Source of the DNA: an uncultured Ignavibacteriales bacterium
GTDB taxonomy: Bacteria > Bacteroidota > Ignavibacteria > Ignavibacteriales > Ignavibacteriaceae
Assembly (NCBI GenBank): GCA_903915485.1
Contig: CAIWTC010000349.1
Span: 1-13,339 of the forward strand
DNA: 13,339 bases
Direction of reading: 5' to 3'
Both the position numbers and the translations under genes were made by a program. Shown piece after piece: positions 1 through 8,053 of the stretch. Every line of letters starts with the position of its first letter. Positions within the stretch are counted from its first letter, which is position 1. The notes below the pieces were generated by a model, which worked only from the letters and a program-made list of their open reading frames with translations, searched no databases and was not told the origin of the DNA.

Positions 1-196
1 GAACCTTCCTTTAGATATTCTAAAGGAAGCAAAGCCCTATTTCTTCACAACATACCTGAACGATTGGCAATTGTTTTTTGAGCAGACTCTGAATATGACG
101 GCAATTCTTAACGCTGTTGCTATTTTGTCCGCACACATAGCAGGATTATTTCTTTTAACCTATTACTTCTTCAGAAGAAAGGATATTCTAACTTGA
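1..196 (+). CDS. ABC-2-type transporter permease, C-terminal fragment
   Basis: This is an open frame (codons start at base 2) entering from the left edge and ending at TGA 194-196; about 64 residues are visible. The fragment begins with an amphipathic stretch containing YFFTTYLNDWQLFF, followed by one clear transmembrane segment (about residues 37-57, AILNAVAILSAHIAGLFLL) and a short basic tail ending FFRRKDILT. A last helix followed by F-x-R-[RK]-D-I is typical of the C-terminus of ABC-2 family permeases, the membrane subunits of ATP-driven exporters. The ATPase subunit is not in the window, so the substrate cannot be read. The stop overlaps the TTG start of the next gene (TTGA), which suggests coupled translation with the LolA-like protein. 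The family call rests only on this C-terminal pattern. Confidence 0.6.
   Translation, partial: NLPLDILKEAKPYFFTTYLNDWQLFFEQTLNMTAILNAVAILSAHIAGLFLLTYYFFRRKDILT
176..183 (+). promoter_or_regulatory. Ribosome binding site supporting the TTG start at 193
   Basis: AGAAAGGA lies 9 bases upstream of the TTG codon at 193, inside the end of the permease gene. It is one of the few recognisable Shine-Dalgarno sites in this window and supports the non-ATG start of the LolA-like gene. Confidence 0.55.
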
Positions 197-894
197 AATC
201 ATTATCAATTGTTTTTATATGTTTAATCAATTATTTACAAATATTCCCTCAAGGGAATTCAGCCAACGAGATTATTGAAAAAATGAAGCGGAACGCTTCT
301 GTTGTCCATGATTATGAAGTTAATATCAAAGTTAAAACGAATGTTGATTTTCTGAAGATACCTGAAACAGAGTCCATACTCTATTTCAAACAACCGAATA
401 AGGTAAAATTAAAATCAGAGAGATTCTCTTTATTACCCAGAAAATTTTCGTTCTTCTCTCCAATAAGCTTAATTAAAAACGATGCCACCTGTATTGGTGA
501 GGGCGAGGAAACATTTAACAACCATAAATGCTATGTAATTAAAATTGTACCTTCAGGAAGTGATAATGATATAGTACTTGCTAATACATTGGTTGATAAA
601 GAACAGTTGGTATTTCGGAAAGTAGATTTAACAACCCGTAAAAACGGTAATATTGTTCTGACAATGGATTATGATTTGGCAATGATTAAGAGATATCCCT
701 TGCCGAGTTCAATTCAGTTTTTGTTTGATTTCAGCAATTTGAAAATACCAGCGGAAGAAGGAGAAACATCTCATGATTCGCATAATAAGAACAAGAATGA
801 AAAGTTAAACAAAGGAACAGTTGAGATTAGATTTTCGGACTATAAAGTCAATGTCGGCTTAACGGATAGTTTTTTTGAGGAAAAGAAAAAGTAA
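193..894 (+). CDS. Secreted LolA-like outer-membrane lipoprotein-sorting family protein
   Basis: This 233-residue protein starts at TTG. Residues 1 to about 24 are a signal peptide (MKSLSIVFICLINYLQ, then a polar region ending GNSA), so it should act in the periplasm. The mature part begins with a helix (ANEIIEKMKRNAS) and continues as alternating beta strands. It ends with a 'GTVEIRFSDYKVNVGLTDSFF' type element near residues 209-228. This layout, a helix wrapped by a half-barrel and closing with a 'dykvN.gl.d..F' strand, is characteristic of LolA/LolB-like periplasmic proteins that bind lipid or lipoprotein acyl chains. A His/Asn/Lys-rich insertion (about 194-207) precedes the last strand. 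Coupling to an ABC-2 permease fits a transport role at the envelope, but the ligand is unknown. It is unlikely to be canonical LolA itself; it is better described as a LolA-like family member. Confidence 0.6.
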   Translation: MKSLSIVFICLINYLQIFPQGNSANEIIEKMKRNASVVHDYEVNIKVKTNVDFLKIPETESILYFKQPNKVKLKSERFSLLPRKFSFFSPISLIKNDATCIGEGEETFNNHKCYVIKIVPSGSDNDIVLANTLVDKEQLVFRKVDLTTRKNGNIVLTMDYDLAMIKRYPLPSSIQFLFDFSNLKIPAEEGETSHDSHNKNKNEKLNKGTVEIRFSDYKVNVGLTDSFFEEKKK

Positions 895-909
895 TTTTTA
901 TAAATAAAA

Positions 910-1356
910 TTATTTAAGGATTTTAACTTCGGTATCGTAATTTGAAATTAATTTCATAAATGAATCATCAAGGTCTGTGGACTTTCCTGTCAGCGGGTCA
1001 ACTTTCACTATCACCCCTGCCCCATCAGTGATAATTTTTTCTTGAGTTCTATTATAAATCAGATGCTCAAATCCATAGGATGAATTCTTAATAAAACTAA
1101 CACGGGTGTAAATGTCAAGTTCATCATCATATATTGCATGTCCTCTGTAGTTTACTTCATTACGAACGATATAATACTTTGAGCCGTCAGCAAAAAGCTG
1201 TCCCGGAGGTATAATCCCTAAATGCTTCATGTATTGAATTCTACCCTCTTCGAAGTATGTTATATAAACAGAATTGTTGCATACTCCCAAGATATCAATT
1301 TCATTGAAGCGGACTTTGACGGTTATTTTATGTTTGAAGTCATATACTGTAAGCAT
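910..1356 (-). CDS. Acyl-CoA thioesterase, YbgC/FadM-type hotdog (4HBT) family
   Basis: This 148-residue protein has the usual length for a single hotdog domain. The 4HBT signature is near the N-terminus (residues 16-40): RFNEIDILGVCNN, then Y, then YFEEGR. Asp21 matches the catalytic Asp of the FadM/YbgC group, and the paired Asn27-Asn28 and the FEEgR helix are conserved family positions. Such enzymes hydrolyse acyl-CoA thioesters in the cytoplasm. The central 'YRGHAIYDDELDIYTRV' block is the following strand pair typical of the family. It is the last gene of the minus-strand operon, 12 bases after the threonine aldolase, and it converges with the LolA-like gene with only 15 bases between stops. 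No Shine-Dalgarno site is visible ahead of its ATG. The substrate is not predictable from sequence. Confidence 0.85.
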   Translation of the reverse strand: MLTVYDFKHKITVKVRFNEIDILGVCNNSVYITYFEEGRIQYMKHLGIIPPGQLFADGSKYYIVRNEVNYRGHAIYDDELDIYTRVSFIKNSSYGFEHLIYNRTQEKIITDGAGVIVKVDPLTGKSTDLDDSFMKLISNYDTEVKILK

Positions 1357-1368
1357 AATATTATAAAA

Positions 1369-2391
1369 TTAAATTAGAACTTTTTGTAATATTGAACAAG
1401 CTTTTTCTACCTGGGAATCTGAAATATCCAAATGTGTAATTGCCCGCACTGAAGTTGACGAACCTGCTGAGAGTAAAAGACCATGAACTTTACACTCCTC
1501 TATGACTGCATTGACGGATAGCTTTTTAGGAGAAAAGATTGCGATATTTGTTTGAATGGATGTCATATCAATTTCAACGCTCGAAATATCAGCCAGGCAC
1601 TCAGCTATAACTTTTGCGCGCCTGTGATCTTCTGCAAGTCTGTTGATATTGTTCTTAAGAGCATAAAGAGCGGCTGCGGAAAGAACCCCAACCTGTCTCA
1701 TACCACCACCCCAAGATTTCCGGATTCTAAATGCTTTTTTAATTTTCTCTTTTGTACTAAGGAGCAATGAACCTATAGGAGCACCTAAACCTTTAGAAAA
1801 ACAAACCGAAATGGTATCAGCGTAAGAGGCATATTCAGCGAGAGTTATACCTGAGGCAATTGAAGCATTCCATATTCTAGCTCCATCAATATGAAAGTAC
1901 AATTGATTTTCTTTTGCTAAGTTTGAAAGGGCCGAGATATTTTCAATAGGAATTACTGCACCGCTAGCTCTATTATGCGAATTCTCTACTGCAATAACTT
2001 TTGTGTATGGCATATAGTAGGCATTTTTGGGACGGATAGCATCGGCAACATCCGCAGGATTCATTACCCCTCGAATTCCGGTGACGGGGTTCAATTGGAT
2101 TCCCGATAATGCACTCGCAGAACCGCTTTCATAGTTGAATATATGAGCATTTTGTTCACAGATTATTTCATCCCCAGGCTCTGTTAATATTCTTAAAGCA
2201 AGTTGATTCCCCATAACACCACTACTGACAAAAAGCGAAGCTTCTTTTTGAAATAGATTTGAACAATACTCTTGTAATTCTAAAGTAGTTGAATCTTCCT
2301 GGTAAACATCATCCCCTACTTCAGCCTCGTACATCGCCTTTCTCATTGCTTGCGAAGGCTTTGTAACAGTGTCACTCCGTAAATCTATCAT
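1369..2391 (-). CDS. ltaE: Low-specificity L-threonine aldolase
   Basis: This is a 340-residue pyridoxal-phosphate enzyme of fold type I. It cleaves L-threonine or L-allo-threonine to glycine and acetaldehyde in the cytoplasm. Hallmarks in order are the N-terminal IDLRSDTVTKPS; VGDDVYQED (25-33); His83 in EQNAHIF, which is expected to stack on the cofactor; HIDGAR with Asp169 for the pyridine nitrogen; the Schiff-base lysine Lys200 in CFSKGLGAPIGS; and WGGGMRQ shortly after. Length and motifs are complete, so it should be active. The start ATG lies 3 bases beyond the stop of the hybrid kinase, which indicates co-transcription and probable translational coupling. No good Shine-Dalgarno site is seen at a normal distance. 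A glycine-forming housekeeping enzyme at the end of an envelope operon is unexpected and may simply reflect read-through. Confidence 0.95.
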   Translation of the reverse strand: MIDLRSDTVTKPSQAMRKAMYEAEVGDDVYQEDSTTLELQEYCSNLFQKEASLFVSSGVMGNQLALRILTEPGDEIICEQNAHIFNYESGSASALSGIQLNPVTGIRGVMNPADVADAIRPKNAYYMPYTKVIAVENSHNRASGAVIPIENISALSNLAKENQLYFHIDGARIWNASIASGITLAEYASYADTISVCFSKGLGAPIGSLLLSTKEKIKKAFRIRKSWGGGMRQVGVLSAAALYALKNNINRLAEDHRRAKVIAECLADISSVEIDMTSIQTNIAIFSPKKLSVNAVIEECKVHGLLLSAGSSTSVRAITHLDISDSQVEKACSILQKVLI

Positions 2392-2394
2392 CGT

Positions 2395-5300
2395 TTAACT
2401 TAAAAAGATCCTCTCTAATGATTCAATTAATTTTTCTCTAAAAATAGGTTTGGAAATAAAATCATTAAAACCTGCCGCAATAAACTTCTCTTTATCTCCC
2501 GGCAAAACATACGCAGTAACTGCAATAATTGGAATATTCTGGAAGCCCGGCATCTGATGAATCATCTTAAGTGCATCTAATCCATTGTATTCGCCTTGAA
2601 GATTTATATCCATAACAATAAAATCAAAATTATATGATGTTAATAATGGAAGTGCTTCCTCAAAACTTACGGCAAACTTTATTTCCTGCATTTCTTTCAT
2701 CTGAACCTTGAATAGAATCTGAGAGTCAACCTGGTCTTCAATATACAGGCACTTCATAGAGCCCAATTCCATAGACTTTGCGGGTGATTCCTTAATAGGT
2801 TCTGTGACTGCAGTTCTTCTTGAATGTGGGGGATTAAAATCAACAGTAAGCACTGGTTGTTCAGCATCAATATTATTATTAATTGATTTAGTTACTTCTT
2901 CAAAACTAAAACTATCTGATATTGGTTCATACCTTTGTTTAGTAACTGCATTCGGATTTGGCTTTGAACCGCTTTGGAAAGAAAATTTAGTATCTATAGG
3001 AATATCGAAGTCTTCTTCAACCGGAGGTTTGCTTACCGGATTGCTTACAACTGCACTTTCAGAATCATTCTCATATTTAGTGTCAAAGTTAAAATCAGTA
3101 TCAAATTTATCATCATTGATTTGGGTAGGTACAGTTTCCTCATCAAAGTTGGAGACACTAATTGTGGAATGTTCCAAATTCTTTTCTTCAAATAAATTTA
3201 ATGGGAACTTAAATCCAATTTCATAAGACTTCCCGCTCCTTAAACTTGTGTGATACTGACCGCCAATTGAATCAACTAGCGTTTTAACTGCAAGGAAACT
3301 GTATCTAGACAAATTAAAAGTTTTCGGACTGCTGTGGGAATTCCCCTTGAAGAAAGATTCAAAATTAGTCTGTAATTTCTCAGAAACTTTATTGGGTTCA
3401 TCACGAACTACGACAGCAAAACTAAAATCATCCAATTGATGCGCTGAAAGAGTCAGCATTTCTTCATCAGAAATGTTCACTAAGATTCGTATGAAAATGG
3501 AAACGAAATGCTTAAACTTATCTTTATCACTATAAAATGTTAATGAATTGGAAATCTTACCTATAGATATTTCCTTTTTCATTTTTCTAAAAGTATCTTT
3601 GTCTTCTGCCATTACTTTGTCAAAAAGTTCAGAGAACAGAATCTCAGATGGAATTAATTCCTGTGCTGATACTCTGGCCTGAGCATACTCAGACACAGAA
3701 TTCATTATATTCAGAAGGTTATCTCTGTTCTGATTAATATAATCTATAGCTTCTTTTTGTTCCAAAGAAGGATTATCAAGACTGTCCCTTATCTCTTGAA
3801 GAAATCCAAGCATAACATTAATTGGAGTCAATATTTCATGGAACATCATAGATAACTGTGAAAGTTCAAGACCTGATGATGAACTACTACTCGAATTTGA
3901 ATCGGATATTCCGGCAGGAACTTCCCTTATAACCTCAACGGGGACTTCTTTAATTATTTCAATTGTTTCGTGATCGGGAGTTATTATAATCAAAAATGTT
4001 TCAGAATCTTTTTCAGAGCTTAAAACCGGAACTGCTTTTAATATGGCGGGAATATTTTTCCCCAATGGGTTCTTAATAGAGATATTCAAAGTAGCCATCG
4101 ATGTAATTCCGCTAAAGAAGATTTTTGTATTTACATCTGCCCTACTGTCATCACTGACAAACTCTATTAGTGAATTGCCAATAAGTTTTTTTGAGGAATC
4201 GGTCAACAGGTGATTTGCGGCTTCGTTAGCTTCAGTAATAAATCCAACTGAATCTGTCTTGATAATTATATCCGATGAACTCTCGAATAGCGAAGAAAAC
4301 ATAATATTATCATTCGCAGTTTTTGTTTGACCGGTAACATTTTGAATAATATTAAAAAAAGCTTTATGTCCTTCGTATTCGAAGGCGAGTTTAGCTATTT
4401 TAATAAGAATATTCCCGCCATCTTTTCTGCGATGATTAAATGGGCCTTGGTAGGAGGCTACTGATTCAAATGAAGAAGTATTGTCTAGCAGCGACTGTAT
4501 ATCCTCAGGAGTATATAAATCAGTTAAATCAAGCTGAAGGAATTCACTCCTTTTATATCCGTATAGGGATAGAGCAGCATCATTTACTTCTAAAAACCGT
4601 AAATTATCGGTATCATAAATAAAGATTGGCTCCGGATTATACCTAACTAATAAATCAAACATTTTTCCTTTAAGCTTTATAATATCTTCAAAATTTGTAT
4701 TTTGATTCTGTTCTAAAAATGTAACCACCAAAAAGTTTTGTGCATTGTTTGCCGAAAAAGACTTATCAAACAAAATTGAAAATAATAAACTTTCGTCATT
4801 CTTAAAAGCAAAATCATTCAGTGAAAACGTATTAAGTTCTGAGTTTTCAATAAAATCGGTGATTTTTTTGTAATTGTTATCATCAAATAACGAAAATAAA
4901 TTGAAATCCTCTCCCCTATACTTTAGTAATAGCTCATCGAATTTTGAAGAAGATATTATCGTCTGTCCCGCAGCGTCAATTAACATCATAGGTAGGTTGA
5001 CAGCCTCGAATAAGGCCTTTTCCCTTGAGAATGTAGATGAATACTTAACGGCCTTTTTCTGCGTGATGCCGATAATCGCAAGAACATTGTTCTCGGCATC
5101 AATCAATGGGACTTCAATAGTTTCAAAGTTTTGCCATGATGAAAGTCCTCTGAATGGAACACCATCAAGGACCATTGTGTTTAAGGATTCTTTAATATAT
5201 GATTCAATTGAACGGTAGAAATCCACATAATATGAAGGCAAAAAACTTTTTTCGGTTTTCCCTTCCATCTGAGCAGGCCTTAGTCCTAATGAAACAGCAA

Positions 5301-5877
5301 ATTTTTTATTACTTAAAACTATGTAATCATTAGCATCTTTTATCCAGAAAAACTCATCGAGTTTATTTATGTCTTGAGAAACTTTATTTTTGCCAAGGAA
5401 TGTAAATGGAAATGATGATTTTATTTCGTCAATTATTTGAACTATCTTTTTGTTATTCAACAAACTATCTAACTCATCCTGACGAACTGAAAGCCTGGCA
5501 ATATTTGTATTTTCAGAAAGATAATAAGACTCGGAGAATATGAAAGATAATAACTTATCATGAGGGTCTGAATGAATTTCGGAAATAGATATTTCACCTC
5601 TCAGAATTTTACCATTGTGAAGTTCCAAAACTGTAATTTCTCTAACGAGCTTATTACTTTTTACACACTCTTCAAAGAATCTTTCCAATTTTGTTTTTGA
5701 TGGTGAAGAAAATATATCCTGTAAAATTGTGAAATCCAAGGAAATGCCGAACGAATTACCTGCTTTTTGATTGTAATGAATGATATTCAAATTACTATCG
5801 AAGAGTACCATTGGCACCGGAGAAGCATCACTCAGCTTCTTAATAATATCCAGATTTAGGTCTTCAGTCGTTTGCAT
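2395..5877 (-). CDS. Multi-PAS hybrid histidine kinase with degenerate ATPase domain and C-terminal receiver
   Basis: This 1160-residue protein has no signal peptide or transmembrane helix, so it is predicted cytoplasmic. Five PAS-like regions are visible at about 11-118, 172-276, 286-390, 406-518 (the most canonical) and 527-635. They are followed by a hinge rich in EVPVEVIREVP (644-654) and a serine run (about 658-668). The HisKA helix has the phospho-acceptor His680 in MFHEILTP. The region 740-895 aligns with HATPase_c but lacks key residues: the N-box reads FKHFVSIFIRILVN with no Asn at the catalytic place, no DxGxG is present (RDEPNK instead), and the GTGLGL lid is replaced by FNLSRYSF. 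A polar linker (895-1040) with repeated Phe/Asp motifs leads to an intact receiver: acidic pair Glu1047-Asp1048, phospho-Asp1090 in VMDINL, Thr1121 and Lys1143 in ISKP. No output domain follows. The gene sits 27 bases after the Fn3 lipoprotein and 3 before the aldolase. The architecture is secure; loss of kinase activity is inferred. Confidence 0.9.
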   Translation of the reverse strand: MQTTEDLNLDIIKKLSDASPVPMVLFDSNLNIIHYNQKAGNSFGISLDFTILQDIFSSPSKTKLERFFEECVKSNKLVREITVLELHNGKILRGEISISEIHSDPHDKLLSFIFSESYYLSENTNIARLSVRQDELDSLLNNKKIVQIIDEIKSSFPFTFLGKNKVSQDINKLDEFFWIKDANDYIVLSNKKFAVSLGLRPAQMEGKTEKSFLPSYYVDFYRSIESYIKESLNTMVLDGVPFRGLSSWQNFETIEVPLIDAENNVLAIIGITQKKAVKYSSTFSREKALFEAVNLPMMLIDAAGQTIISSSKFDELLLKYRGEDFNLFSLFDDNNYKKITDFIENSELNTFSLNDFAFKNDESLLFSILFDKSFSANNAQNFLVVTFLEQNQNTNFEDIIKLKGKMFDLLVRYNPEPIFIYDTDNLRFLEVNDAALSLYGYKRSEFLQLDLTDLYTPEDIQSLLDNTSSFESVASYQGPFNHRRKDGGNILIKIAKLAFEYEGHKAFFNIIQNVTGQTKTANDNIMFSSLFESSSDIIIKTDSVGFITEANEAANHLLTDSSKKLIGNSLIEFVSDDSRADVNTKIFFSGITSMATLNISIKNPLGKNIPAILKAVPVLSSEKDSETFLIIITPDHETIEIIKEVPVEVIREVPAGISDSNSSSSSSSGLELSQLSMMFHEILTPINVMLGFLQEIRDSLDNPSLEQKEAIDYINQNRDNLLNIMNSVSEYAQARVSAQELIPSEILFSELFDKVMAEDKDTFRKMKKEISIGKISNSLTFYSDKDKFKHFVSIFIRILVNISDEEMLTLSAHQLDDFSFAVVVRDEPNKVSEKLQTNFESFFKGNSHSSPKTFNLSRYSFLAVKTLVDSIGGQYHTSLRSGKSYEIGFKFPLNLFEEKNLEHSTISVSNFDEETVPTQINDDKFDTDFNFDTKYENDSESAVVSNPVSKPPVEEDFDIPIDTKFSFQSGSKPNPNAVTKQRYEPISDSFSFEEVTKSINNNIDAEQPVLTVDFNPPHSRRTAVTEPIKESPAKSMELGSMKCLYIEDQVDSQILFKVQMKEMQEIKFAVSFEEALPLLTSYNFDFIVMDINLQGEYNGLDALKMIHQMPGFQNIPIIAVTAYVLPGDKEKFIAAGFNDFISKPIFREKLIESLERIFLS

Positions 5878-5904
5878 AGATTTTTTCTGTATTTAATTGT
5901 TTTA

Positions 5905-8049
5905 TTACTTATTTCCCGTAAACTGCGAGTCTATACCATTAATAAGTAATTTACCCGCAGAAGTAAGCGTAAGGGTGACATAATCAGACATATCTGAGTT
6001 ACTTGTATTGTCATAAGCCCAAATTCTGTATGTGTAGGTTTCCCCTGTTGTTAAAGCCTGGTCTAAGTAAGTTCCCGTATTCACAGGTACAGAAGCAACA
6101 CTTACAAAGAATGGATTCGACAAAGTTTTTCTTTCGATTTTAGTTACTGTTGCCCATGAGCAATTCTCAGTCCAAGTCAATCTGATTGCTGTAGAAGTAG
6201 AGCGTATAACAGACAAACTTGTAGGCTTAATTAATGTTCTCATATTTACAGATGAAGAAGTTGCGGAGTCAGTTTCCGTATAAGCCTTAACTCTATAATA
6301 GTAGTATTTACCTGGAATAATATTTATACTATCAACAAAAGTTGTTACTCCGGGAGCAAAAACCTGCTGGGGAACAAATTCATTTGAATTTTCATCATGT
6401 CTTTCTACAACAAACTTTGTTTCATTTGTATAATTCTCAATCCAGGTCAGCATTATTTTTGAACTGCTGACACCAGAAACAGATAGCCCTGTTGGAGGCT
6501 GCAAAGTTGATGCAGGTCCTTTATTGTTGTTTGCTTCATTACTAAAAGCAGAGTATCCATAATCATTGTATGAACGTAATTTATAATAATATACCTGTGC
6601 AGTATCTACATTAAAATCATCTGTGTTATACACATTAGCAGCTAGGCTCTTAAATATTGTCCATGTTCCGTTAACACCAATTTTTCTCCATAGTTCATAA
6701 CCTTTTATGGTTGTTAGAGTATCGATCCATAAAATATTAATAACTTTGCTATTAGGTATAACTGTTACCATCAATTGCAAAGGTGCATCCGGAAGAGGAA
6801 ATGATCGCTTAACTTCGCTTGAATAATCTGAGTAATTGACTCCGTCAGTAGCTCTAACCCTATAAGTATAAGTTTCTCCAGAAATAGAAATCGTGTCTGT
6901 ATAAGTATCCTCGTATACAGGGAGTGTCGCAATAGGCTGGAAGGTTGTGTTTGAAAGTGACTTTCTTTCAACAATTGTTCCTGTCGCGTAATCAGTCTGG
7001 TCTTGCCATGTTAACTTCGTATATGTTGTAGTAGTCTTGGCTATTGCAAGGCTTCCTGGACTTTTTAGTGTTCTTATACCTGCCTCTGATGACCATGCTG
7101 AATCATTTTCGGTGTAAACCATAACTCTATAATAATACTGACGACCGACTACAATATTGGCATCGGAATCTGTGTAGGAGGTTGAATTAGGAGGAAGTAC
7201 TCTAACCTCTGAAAAATTATTGCTATAATCCTCTCTTCTTTGGATTACAAATTTTGTTTCACCTGATGTGTTATCTTTCCAACTAAGATAAACTTTTTGA
7301 GCCCCAATAGCAGTTGCGGTAAAAGGAAATGGAGGTTGAAGACTTCCACTGTAGCCAGAACCGGCAGTATTGGATTCATTACTATAAGTCGAGAAGCCAA
7401 ATGCATTATATGACCTCATTTTATAGTAATATGCTTTTGTTGTATCAATATTTGAATCATTGGTGTTGAAATCTATAGTGTGCAAATCTGATACTTTAGC
7501 CCATGTTCCGCTGAAACCTTCTTTGCGCCAAAGTTCGTAACCATTGACAAACCTTGCAGTATCTTTCCAAGTTATATTAACAATTCTTGAGTTTGGAATT
7601 CTAAAGACATAAAGTTTATATGGAGGATTAGGAGGAGACAAAGTATTCCCTATGTAGATACTTTTCATTGTGTCGCTATATGAAATATTTCCGCTAACAT
7701 CTCCGGCAATACAGAAATAGTATATCAATTTTCCAGACCATGCGGAATCCAAATTCATGATAACCGAAGGTTTCTTACCATCAATGTAAGTGTATCTAAG
7801 TCCTCTTAAAAGTAATTTATCTGCCTGATTGTATACATATAAATCTATATATTTCATACCCTGGTCATCTGTTGCATCATAACTAACTTCTACCTTACCA
7901 TAGAGAACGCTATCTTCAGTCTTAGGTGACTGAACAGATATTGACGGTGGTATTTTCCCGGCAGGATTAGTCGTTGTATCAGCGCAGCCAATTAATACAA
8001 TTGCCAGCAATGAAAGAATTAGTGAGTATATGTAAATTAATTTCTTCAT
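5905..8049 (-). CDS. Fibronectin type III repeat lipoprotein with N-terminal Ig-like domain
   Basis: I place the start at the ATG at 8049 (714 residues), not at an in-frame ATG 24 bases upstream. From 8049 the protein opens with a clean lipoprotein signal, MKKLIYIYSL through a hydrophobic stretch to LIGC, with the lipid-anchored Cys22. The gene then begins 4 bases after the preceding stop instead of overlapping it. After a short Thr/Asn linker comes an Ig-like domain (about 33-134, PPSISVQSP...GDVSGNISYSD). Six Fn3-like domains follow, recognisable by the W in 'xLTW/ITW' strands and the 'YYYRV/YTYRV' strands. They form two copies of a three-domain block (143-422 and 423-700). No enzymatic motif and no T9SS sorting domain is seen. 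The likely role is a structural, glycan- or protein-binding surface or periplasmic lipoprotein accompanying the polysaccharide genes upstream. Which membrane it sits in is unknown. Confidence 0.85.
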   Translation of the reverse strand: MKKLIYIYSLILSLLAIVLIGCADTTTNPAGKIPPSISVQSPKTEDSVLYGKVEVSYDATDDQGMKYIDLYVYNQADKLLLRGLRYTYIDGKKPSVIMNLDSAWSGKLIYYFCIAGDVSGNISYSDTMKSIYIGNTLSPPNPPYKLYVFRIPNSRIVNITWKDTARFVNGYELWRKEGFSGTWAKVSDLHTIDFNTNDSNIDTTKAYYYKMRSYNAFGFSTYSNESNTAGSGYSGSLQPPFPFTATAIGAQKVYLSWKDNTSGETKFVIQRREDYSNNFSEVRVLPPNSTSYTDSDANIVVGRQYYYRVMVYTENDSAWSSEAGIRTLKSPGSLAIAKTTTTYTKLTWQDQTDYATGTIVERKSLSNTTFQPIATLPVYEDTYTDTISISGETYTYRVRATDGVNYSDYSSEVKRSFPLPDAPLQLMVTVIPNSKVINILWIDTLTTIKGYELWRKIGVNGTWTIFKSLAANVYNTDDFNVDTAQVYYYKLRSYNDYGYSAFSNEANNNKGPASTLQPPTGLSVSGVSSSKIMLTWIENYTNETKFVVERHDENSNEFVPQQVFAPGVTTFVDSINIIPGKYYYYRVKAYTETDSATSSSVNMRTLIKPTSLSVIRSTSTAIRLTWTENCSWATVTKIERKTLSNPFFVSVASVPVNTGTYLDQALTTGETYTYRIWAYDNTSNSDMSDYVTLTLTSAGKLLINGIDSQFTGNK
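5950..7623 (-). repeat. Tandem duplication of a three-Fn3-domain block (about 280 codons each)
   Basis: Two adjacent blocks, 6784-7623 and 5950-6783, encode Fn3 triplets A-B-C and A'-B'-C'. Landmarks recur at near-constant offset. GYELWRK and YYYK are 280 residues apart, LQPP is 279 apart, and the LTW of the third domain is 278 apart. By hand alignment, 41 of 77 residues match between A (residues 151-227 from the 8049 start) and A' (431-507). Each domain resembles its counterpart in the other block much more than its neighbours, so the block was duplicated as a unit. Confidence 0.85.
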
Positions 8050-8053
8050 ATTA

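Noticed and set aside
895..915. AAATAA-AA-TTATTT inverted repeat between the convergent stops as a bidirectional terminator
   Set aside because: The arms are pure A/T, the spacer is only two bases, and it overlaps the thioesterase stop, so a stable hairpin is unlikely.
2804..3226. Long + strand open frames opposite the kinase gene
   Set aside because: They are antisense shadows of a well-supported coding region, show no domain pattern, and carry no ribosome site.
3880..3905. Serine-codon run in the kinase as a phase-variable microsatellite
   Set aside because: The codons are mixed Ser codons and not a uniform short repeat, so slippage is unlikely; it reads as a flexible hinge.
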